Part shown: piece after piece, positions 54,899 through 64,000 of the stretch | Position numbering within the stretch: the stretch's first letter is position 1 | Layout of the letters: each line of letters opens with the position of its first letter | Assembly (NCBI GenBank): GCA_007449985.2 | Contig: VIIQ02000679.1 | Coordinates: forward strand, 15,001 to 79,000 | Length of the DNA stretch: 64,000 nt | DNA from: Desmodesmus armatus | Taxonomy: Eukaryota; Chlorophyta; Chlorophyceae; Sphaeropleales; Scenedesmaceae | Direction of reading: 5' to 3' | Notes under the pieces: generated by a model | What the model was told of the DNA's origin: nothing | What the model saw: the letters and a program-made list of their open reading frames with translations, nothing else | Databases searched by the model: none | Position numbers and translations under genes: made by a program

Positions 54899-55407
54899 CG
54901 ACGCTTTGTAAATCAGCAACGGTTGGTCACGTAGCGTTGACGAGCTTATCGACCTAATCACGCAGCAATAGCACCGTCGATAATAGACGCAGAATAACAC
55001 ATGCAGCGTTGCTGCAAACTGGCGGGCAGCTCTCGCCAGCTCGCAGCCCATTGGGCCTGCTGTGGTACAGCTGCTGTTGCAACATACATACTATGATAAC
55101 ACACAGCAGTCGCTCCAAACCAACAATTTTAAAACACTCACACTCAGCCAGGAAAAACACAAGAACAGCCAACCTGATGCAGGGTGGATACAACCAACAT
55201 CTGTTTGACAAGTCCATGCTGTCCGGCTTCCCTCCCAGCACACCAGCAGCCTGCCGCTGTCAACCATGCTGCATGCAACCAAGCTGCACTGGTTGGCAGA
55301 AGAACACTCTGCGGGTGCTGCAGAACTGCCGTGCTGCATGCATGCTGCAACTCCAATCACATCCTGTAGCCCTCAGCAGCAGGGCAGTCGCTCTGCCAGG
55401 TCCTGTT
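54899..55407. other. Intergenic, 3' of SEC31
   Basis: No gene supportable; expected to hold the SEC31 3' untranslated region. Confidence 0.4.
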
Positions 55408-58400
55408 TCAGCCCATGGTTTGCCTGATCTTGATGAGGCGCTTGAGGGCTGTCAGCCACATGCCACACTCGTCCCAGTCACTGGCAGTCAGCTCCACCTG
55501 CACGGCAACAGCAGTTTGCATCATCATGATCAGATGGATGAGATACGTGGGCACCTCTACAAACCTCATGCATGGTCTGCCAGCGGCCCTGAACCAATGC
55601 CAACACAGGTGCCAGCACAGGCTGCTGAGGGAATGTCGCAGTGATGTTTGCTGCCAACGCTGCAAAAAGCCAACATGCAACAACTGCAAGGGAGACACCC
55701 ACCTGGATGTGTGCTGCTGCTGGCCAGTTGCCTGCATCCAGCGCGCCACACAGCTGCAGCAGCTTCTGCAGCACATGTGGAGCCACCTGGCCCTCATTCA
55801 GCTTCCAGAACAGCGACCCGATGCGACGGCTGTTGTCGTCCATTTCACGCTTCTTGGCTGCAGGCCACAAGCACAGCAGACACACAAATAAAGCTGAGCA
55901 AGGCACATGGCAGCATACTCGCAATCTGACCAACGATCTACATCATGAACAGCTGCACAGCAGCCAGCCACTGGCCTCTGCAACACTGTGCCGGTAAAGT
56001 ACCGCACAGCTCAGCATCATGCTGTGAGTCACAATAGATGGCATCACACCACACACTGCATGACTGCTTATGCTGTCTCGGCGTGCTGCCTCAGGTTGAT
56101 GATGTAGATGCGTCGCACGTACCCGGCGTGTTGGCTGCCTGCATGCAGAAGTTGAACAGGTTGTTCAGCGACCCCAGGATGGCCTTCTGGTCCGCTGGCA
56201 CCTTGCTGACATCAGCGGTAGCCATGCTGATGTGTGCTGGTGGCCCAGAGGGGGCTGGCGGCGCAGCTGCCTGGCCAACTGGACCTCCAGCGGCACCCAT
56301 GCTGCCGGGAGGCTGCACATGAGACAGAGCAGCCACGCAGCCCAAAAGCTCAGTCAGTTCAGTGTGCTGGCATTTGCAAAACCCTGCTTATCTTGATTTC
56401 ATGGAACTCACACACCTGATGTGAGCCCAATCACTTTTTAAAATCAACGCCCCGGAGCATGTCAAAGGCAACACATCTGACCTGACAGTGGACCAACTGC
56501 TACACACTGTTGGTTCATTCCGCTGGACTTAACCTCTACTGGGCAAAATAGACGATTTCCCAAACGTCAACTGGTCAAACCCCTGGGTTGCTGCAACTTG
56601 CTCACCATGCCCATTGGCCCTGAGCCCCCGCCAGCCATCAAGCCACCAGGCGCCATGGAACCGCCTGGCATGCCCATGCTGCCACCCATCATGCCGCCAG
56701 GGGGCCCTGCAGGGCACACAACGCACAGGGCACGATAATCACAAAAGTAATCATATGTATGTCAGCTCAGGCTACCACAACCAATACACAAGCAGCATCC
56801 CATGCGGATCCAGACTCTTGCAAGTACGAAAGCATGGCTGTTGAACTATACAAGCAAATGATGCAGCGCCAAAGCCACCAGTGCCATAACCACATGCAAG
56901 CTACTGCTTGCCTGATTGGGTGTTTTGACACGACTGGTCGTGGCCGCAGTAGTAAAAGTAACAGCATGCACCCACAACCGCCCTCTGCTCACCTGCACCT
57001 GGACCAGCCATGGCTGGAGGTGCGCCATATCCACTGCCGCCTGCTGCTGCAGGTGGGGGCTGCGCCACAGTCGCTGAAGCTGTGGGCGTGAACTGCGAAC
57101 GCGACGGCACTGTCTGCGCGCCCATCTGCACACAACCAGCAATACGGCAGTACGTAACATGGCAGTTTGTCAGGAAGGTGTTGGCCAGGGGGCTGAAGTC
57201 ACGAGCACGCTGCCACATGCCGCCATTGGAGACCCACACAGAACGATTGGTGAACAAGACCCCGGCCAACACAAATAGTATGTGAGGTGTTGATACAGCG
57301 CCATCAGCGCCCACACGGGCTGCCTTGCTGTTCACCTGGTGGCTGCCGCCTGATGCTGGCATGGCAGGCGTGAAGGCTCCAGGCACTGTGCTGGGGGCAG
57401 CTGGCACAGCAGGCGTGAAAGTCGTCTGCGGCACAGCTGGTGCCTGCAGCACAAACGAGCACTAGGGCTGAGCAAGGGACATGGCATAGTCAGCACGCTG
57501 CTGCATTTGAGCCTGGCCGTGTTGACTTGCAATGGCTGCAATGCCTGGACAGAAGAGCTGGCTTGCAAGAGCTGGCATGAAGCAGCAGCACTGTTCAGTA
57601 GCTGTCGGCAACACTGGCGTGCCAGGTGTAGCAACTACTGGCCTCTTCTGCACAGGTTTGTTCTCAACCAAGTCACATCAGCAGTAAGTCAACTCCACGG
57701 CAAGTTTCGATGAAGGGCAAGGTGACACAGCTGGAGCTTGCCAAAGGCTCTGTAAGGGCCAACATGCGACGGCAAGACCCACCTGGGTTGACGACACAGG
57801 TCGCGTCTTGTGGGGCTGGTACACCGCTGGCGCCTGCGGCGCCTGCTGCCCGTAACTGCCGTATGACTGCTGCTGCCCATAGCCTGGACTGCTGGTGTAG
57901 CCGGTGGCTGCACCATACCCACCAGCAGCAGGAGCAGGCACCGCAGAAGTGGACGGCACAAACGACGACTGAGGCTGCTGCTGCGCTGGCTGCCCATAGC
58001 CGCTTGTCGCAGTGCTGGTGCTGTAGCTAGGTGCTGCACTGTAGCCTGCTGAGGGGCTGGGGCTTGTGTAAGCCCTGCTTCCGGCTGTGCCAGCTGCACC
58101 ATACCCAGTGGAGGCTGCAGGGGCGGCTGTGGCGCCATAGCCCCCGTATGCCTGCTGCGTGCCTGCAGCAGCGCCGTAGGTGTTGGCGTAGGGGTTCTGC
58201 ACCTGCGCAGCACCGTAGCCATACCCTGAGCCATTGGCCGTGGGCTCTGGCGTGCTGGGCTGCCCGCTGGGCCGGATGTCCTCCAGCTGGAAAGGGAATG
58301 GCGGTGCTGGCACGTCTGAGGGCAGGCTGGACGTCCCACTCCTGCAAAGGACACAACGTAGTGCCGGCAGCAAGGCGAATGCCATCAACAGGGGCCGGGC

Positions 58401-61400
58401 TGAGTCACTATGGTGCTGTTGTCAGAGCACAACATGGTGATGGCACAGTACATGCAGTAGGGCACCCCTGGCTGCTCTTCTGACAAGACATCCGCCATAT
58501 GCGCCGTGCTGCGGCACCCAGCAGCAGCAGTGGTGCACGCACCTGTAGATCCTGTCCTTGAGCACAGCCACGCTGGTGCTGGCCTCCCCAGGCACCATCT
58601 CCAGATAGCGCAGCGCAGCACCCAGGCGACCCTGCGACAAAACAGGCATCCACAGTCAGGTGATGAGACATTGGCACTCTGTCAACGTGAACCAGTGGGG
58701 GCATGAAAGAGTGCAACCACAATGGCGTGCATCAACAAGGACACTGGGCTTGGGGCAGCAGCAGCTGTTGAAGGTATCAGTCCCCATCACAGGAGAACCT
58801 GGCCTCAAGCACCAGCATAACCAATCTGCCAGCACATGCAGAGTGGATGCTAGCAAGCTGCGCACTGCAGCAAGCCTAGCCCTGCCCATTGGGCCAGCGG
58901 GCGCACTCTTCTGAGACAACCTGACTGTCCGACTGTCATGACGCCATGCATCTGCATGTCATGTGTCAACCCACCTGTGTTGCCAGTGTACTGGCATACG
59001 TAGTCATGAGGTCTGCCAAGCTGTGGCTGGTGGATGCTGTGTTGGTGGCCAGGCCCAGCACCACACTCTTCTCAATCACAGCCTGCAGCTCCACCACAGA
59101 GTTGCCAGACGCGCGCACCGCCTTGCTCCAGTATGAGACTGCCTGCAGGACAGGACAAACCAGACAACAACAACACTTCAGCTCTCAAATTTGCAGAAAC
59201 TTGATAAAAAAAGGGGATGCACGTTGAACAAACAGCATCGTGGCTGCTGAAACTGGCAATGAAAGCTGCGGCCGGCGCAGCACAGGGCAACCCCTACTGG
59301 GCAACTTCTGCAGGTGCACACGACCTGCATCACTCAAGGCGGGAAGCTGCAGTAGGCACACCACACGAGCGCCCAAAGCTGGCAACCTTCTCCTCCAGAC
59401 CACCTTCCTTACCTGGTCCACGTTGCCAGCGCAGATGTAGCACAGGCTGGCCGCATGGGCCATCCCAGTCTGTGCCAGGCGGCTGGCCAGTGCATCACAC
59501 AGGCTGGCCCACTGGTCTGCACCCGTGTAGGTGGCCAGCACAGCAAGTGTCTCCCGCCACTGGCCCACAGGGCGTGTCTTCACCAGGGACATGTAGTCGC
59601 CATCCACCATGGCTGAGATAACCTGCGCGGGGATGACACACAAGCGCACAACAGGCGGGTGCCGCAGTCGAACCCTCATGCTGATTGGTACAAACTGGGC
59701 AGCTCCCAAGAATGAGTAATTGAATGGCAGGCGCACGCACGTCCACGTCCCACCACCTCAGTAACATGTGTTCTTGTTTGAGGCAAGTGCCCTCTTGCAA
59801 GATGCCAGCATCCTGTGACAGAACATGCTGTGTTGGATGAGCTGACCTCATCTGGCCGCACAGCCCAAAGCCAGCTGAGCATATAGGGCCACAGCAGCAC
59901 AAGAGCAACTGCTGCAAAAGCCAGTGGGGACGTACCGCCATGTAGGGCCGTGGGTTGCGGCGCATGTAGCGCTGCATGGCCTTCTTGAATAGCTCAGCAC
60001 CACCAATGTTGGCAATCAGCAGCGCGTCAGCCAGGCGACCGGCCTTGAGGCACGTGTCCACAGCACCATCATAGTTGCCCACAAAGATGGCCTTCTGGAT
60101 CTCCTCCTCCTGCACAGGACAGCGCGGAACATCACAGCAGCATCTCATGCAGGGTGGCATTCAGCTGTACCGGCGCCAGCAAGCAGGAAGCAGAACACGG
60201 GTGACAGTCCAACTACGATAGGTCGCCCTAGCTGCCAACAGCAAGCAAAGCACGGACCTGCCTGAAAGGGCTCTGCCCGTTCACCCCAAACCATAGTACA
60301 GCCTCAATCAGTCATAGCTGTCACAGCCAAGCTAGTGCTAGCGACAGCCCTACCAGGCAAGGCCCCCATCAACACACACGCCCAGCTCACCCGCTCCGCC
60401 CCCTCAGGGATGTGGTTAGGGTCCATGGCCATAGGCGTTGATGGCTCCCCCGTGATCCCGTTAGCAGCGGCCCCGCCCAGGCTGCTGGCGCGCCTGTTGG
60501 GGTCCAGGCCGCCGCTTGACATGCCGCTGGGTGTGTAGTCAGCGGGCGGGGTGGGGTGGTCCGGCAGGCTGTCAAAGAAGCCCTCAGGGTTGTCATGCTC
60601 GTGCTGGTTGAAGAAGTCCTCGCCGCTGGGCACCTCAATAGAGGGCTTGCCACCTGCATAAACACAGACATAATGACGCTGAAGAAGCAACATGACACCC
60701 TTCTGCACTGGTGAGCAATCAAAGGAGCCAGAGGCGTATGGGGACGGCAGGAAGCGCGAAGGACAGAACCACAGTGCGAAGCAGAGACCAGTACTGCTGA
60801 CGACCACATAAACGCTGCTGCACTGCCGCCTTTGACTCATCGCCCCGCCAGGCAATACACTGAATGCTGCTCACGCATTTGCGCGTGTGCCTTACTCACC
60901 TTCAGACACGCCCAGCTGCTGCATGGCAGAGTTGAGCTGCTGCTCAGCCATGCCCATGCCAATGCTGCTCTCATGGCCCAGCGTGCCGCCTGCAGCATCC
61001 CCTGCTGCACCTGCGGCAAGCAGCACCAGCACACACTACAGTAACCCTACTGTCCTTGATGAACCATGTATGAGACCACAAAACCACCGCGCTGCAAACC
61101 CAGCTGTGATCTGGCAACGTTGGCTCAGGCGGCAACACAATCTTGATGCTCATGCATCGCGCTTATGACAGCTGCACTGGTGCCACGCCACCATGCAGCA
61201 AGGGAGCCGAGCAGCTTTCGTAGGCTAGTAAGCTAGCTGAGCATCACCTGCAGCAGCAGCAGCCGAGGCTGTCTGGGGCAGCATGGCTTCCGAGAAGCCC
61301 AGCTTTGCCAGCAGCTGCCGCCGAGCATCGTCCTCAAACAGGACACCCATGAAGGTCCAGGTCTCTGACTCCTCTGTCGAACCTGAAGTTGCTGCTGCAG

Positions 61401-64000
61401 CTGCCTTGCGGGAGCAGAAGTCCTGCACGAGCATGACAGCAGCAGCAGCAGTCTGCTATCAAGGCGCGGAGACTAGCGCAAGTCAAATTGCATACAAGCA
61501 GCACTGTTTGCAAGCACACTCTGGCCAAGCAGCAAGGGAGCAGCCGTATAGTAGGGTACATGGTGGGATCCTTGGTACCAGCTGCAGAGCCCAACAACAC
61601 CAGCTCCACCAGAAGGCGACTTGCCTGCAGCGCTGTACGGTCGCGGCCTGTGACGGCGTTCTCAAAAGCCTCGCTGCGCTCCACCAGCTGCTCCTCTGTG
61701 ACCACCTGAGACAGCGCCACTGCGCCAGTCTCCACAGGCCGCACCTGCAGCACACAGAAGGGAAAAGTTGGCAGCAGCACAGTTGGCAGCACGTAAGGGA
61801 TACCCACCCACCCCACCCTGGCCAGACCTGCATGTCATGATCAAGTTGCATTGTCAATGCAGCTGTGTTGCAGCACACTCTACACAAGTGGCAACCGGAA
61901 GAGTGACTCAAGCCGCCGAAAGCCACACATGTGCTCCATCACACCATCCAACCATCCAAGCCCCAGCGCCCGTCAACTTGACATGCCCCCAGAGCGCCCA
62001 TGTGCCCTCACCTGCCCAGTCATGGGGTCCTGCACCTGCTGCTTGTGGTTGCTGAGGCTGGCCAGGCGCCCGCCAAAGCCAAAGCTGACACTGACAGGCC
62101 GCTTGAGCCAGTTTGGAGGCTTCTTCAGCGGCCGCGCATCGCCTGCAGCAACAACAGCAGGAGCAGAGGGCGCAGAAAGACAGCTCAAACAGCGTCCGCC
62201 TTGAACGCCCAGGAGCCAAAAGCCAGACTTCCGTACAGGATCCCATCACTATCAGCACTGTCAAGGAGGACCACGCTGCACGCTGAGAAGCCACCTGGAC
62301 ACGGCGCACAGAGCCTGGCAACACAGGCCGGCAATTGCTGCTTCCCCGCAGCAGCCCTGGTGCTGGACATCTCCAGTGCGCCTACCCACCTGCATGTGCC
62401 ACACCATAATCTGCGCTGGCGGCGTCCGCAGACCCGGTGCAGTCCAGCACGTTGTTGATGGCAACCTTGCCGTCAAACACACTGGCACTGAACACACCAG
62501 CAATGGTGGGGCTCCACTGCACGACGCAACACGCAGGGTATGCACACAAGGTGTGACAAGTCACCACTTTGTCTGCATCTCTTCGCTTCCAACCTTGCTT
62601 TAGCAAATTTCTGGATAATAGCATCACCAGATGTTTGCTGATGTTGAGAGGCAACTGTGTCAGTGCCTCTACACCTCGCTCACACCTGCTGAGAGTGCAT
62701 TCTGATTATTCACTGCAACGCTGCTGCCCTGCCCCCGGCCCCGACTGCCATCCCTGAGCGCACCTGCACATCGAAGGACCAGCTGTCCTGCGTGGGCATC
62801 TCGCACACAATGTCTGTGGTGCTGACGTCCCAGCAGATAGTGCGGTGGTCCTTGGAGCAACTCAGCAGCAGGCTGTGGTCCTGGGGGCACCAGGACATGC
62901 CCATCACACCCTGCAGACCGAAAAGGAGAACATACAGCATGGTTGGAGTGGTCGGCTGCTGATGGCGCAGTACATTGTACTGCGCTGCAGTGTTGAGGGA
63001 TTGTTGGCGCCCAAGCTGTCAGCAGTCCTGCACAACGCAACCCTTTCACAACGCTGCTGCTGTTGCGCAAGGAGTCCAATACTGGCAGCACCCCAACACA
63101 GACGCTCAACGGCCACACGTGCACCAACCGCAGACCCTCACCTTGACGTGCCCCACAAACTCCTTCACCGGCGACATGCTGTTGCGCAGGTCCCACATCT
63201 GCAGTGTGGGCGTCCTGTCGTCCTCGCTGGCCACCACCAGCTGAGTGGCAACGTCAGGGTTCCACTGCAGGACTGAGCACCGCCGCTGACTGCACGTACA
63301 GGTACCCGAGTGTGGCCAGGGACACAGAGCGCATGGTCAGCACAACCAGGCTGCTGCAAGGGAGCCATGGCAACTGCATGTGTAGCTTCGCACTGCTGCA
63401 AGGATCCTGCACAGCTGCAGCTGCCCAGACTGCATGTATCCTGGCAGCCAGCTCCAATCACTGCCGACACCCATATGCTCCTGCCACCCTTCCTTCTCCA
63501 AGCTGACTGCATTGCGGCTAGCAGCTGTGTGGCATGCGCACCTGTTGGGGTCCTTCAGGGTGATCACAGGCCGTTGCTTCTTGAGGTCCCACACCACAGT
63601 GGCACCATCCACCTGCAAACATACACCAGTGCGCAGGGCGCCAGTGTTTACACACTCAAATTGGGTGTTGCTGCAGCTCAGGAACGTTTGAAAGTCTGAG
63701 GCGGCCTTGACTCATCCAGCTTGTTTGCTGCTGCCCTGCAGCCACCAGCTGACACAGTCCGCCCATGGCATAACCGAGGTGGCTAAGACGCAACAGCTGC
63801 TGCTGGTGACAACACAAAACGCACTGTCTGCGTTGCTGCTGAACAAGCACAGAACACTGCACCCCTGGGCCCCCTCCTGCCCTGCGCACCTGTGTTGAGG
63901 CCAGGATGTGCTGCACCTTCTTGTTCCAGGCGACGCATGTGATCTCAGGTGCAGGGCCTGCGCCAGGTGCTCCTGGTCCCTGCAGAGCCAAAAAGTAATA
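55408..64000 (-). CDS. SEC31: COPII coat protein Sec31 (5' end beyond the window)
   Basis: Sec31 forms the outer COPII cage with Sec13 and stimulates Sar1 GTP hydrolysis during ER export. Exons read from 64 kb downward give WD40 blades (ITCVAWNKKVQHILAST, 63,890-63,979; ATVVWDLKKQRPVITLKDPN; TLQMWDLRN; GMSWCPQDHSLLLSCSKD), then the family-typical KPPNWLKRPVSVSFGFGG near 62.1 kb and ESETWTFMGVLFEDDARRQLL near 61.35 kb. An alpha-solenoid follows (EEEIQKAIFVGNYDGAVDTC, ~60.1 kb; SLVKTRPVGQWRETLAVLAT, ~59.5 kb). A long Pro/Gly/Tyr/Gln linker (56.6-58.3 kb) matches the Sar1/Sec23-binding region. The C-terminal helical domain is in exons 56,123-56,312, 55,703-55,857 and 55,408-55,497 (REMDDNSRRIGSLFWKLNEG; WLTALKRLIKIRQTMG), stop 55,408. 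The N-terminal blades lie outside the window. Confidence 0.93.

Overview
The window reads as nuclear DNA of a green alga (core Chlorophyta, possibly Sphaeropleales or Chlamydomonadales). The clues are intron-dense genes with GTGAGT/GTAAGT donors and CAG acceptors, strong CAG/Gln/Ala bias, TGTAA polyadenylation-type motifs, cysteine-rich secreted proteins, and a eukaryotic Sec31. No bacterial operon logic is present. The species cannot be fixed from the sequence alone.

Layout. 1-7.4 kb is mostly debris of non-LTR (LINE) 3' ends around one minus-strand gene of Lys/His/Glu-rich repeat exons (3.06-4.90 kb). 7,403-20,026 is a nearly intact 12.6-kb Ty3/Gypsy-type LTR retrotransposon. Its LTRs differ at about two positions in 524 bp. 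Its order is Gag - protease-like - two hydrophobic segments / RT - RNase H / C5-cytosine DNA methyltransferase - integrase / a fourth unknown ORF. The methyltransferase keeps the PCQ, ENV and HRxR motifs and the integrase is a perfect DD35E, so the element looks recently active. It is the most remarkable feature here. 20-28.5 kb is a graveyard of LINE 3' ends, including a near-perfect 713-bp-offset tandem duplication, plus two tRNA-Asp(GTC) copies in opposite orientation.

29-64 kb is a run of minus-strand host genes: (i) a very large cysteine-rich secreted protein (29.1-42.75 kb) with a signal peptide, an array of six duplicated exon pairs with ephrin-receptor-like/GCC2-GCC3 cysteine patterns, and PAN-like C-terminal exons; (ii) a seven-exon gene for a 350-residue, probably tail-anchored protein with an Ala-rich LEA-like middle (43.6-46.7 kb); (iii) a secreted subtilisin-family protease with a PA-type insert (48.1-54.4 kb), whose reading frame needs one extra C at each of two C runs, probably assembly errors; (iv) a possible small gene behind a TATA box (54.6-54.9 kb); (v) the COPII coat gene SEC31 (55.4-64 kb, its 5' end beyond the window).

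The host genes share only secretory-pathway flavour: Sec31 builds ER export vesicles, and the protease and Cys-rich protein are predicted cargo. No operon-like cooperation is implied. Within the retroelement the ORFs form one replication unit. The proposed role of the methyltransferase, marking the element's own new copies, is inference. Exon boundaries were read by eye from splice motifs and phase and need transcript evidence.
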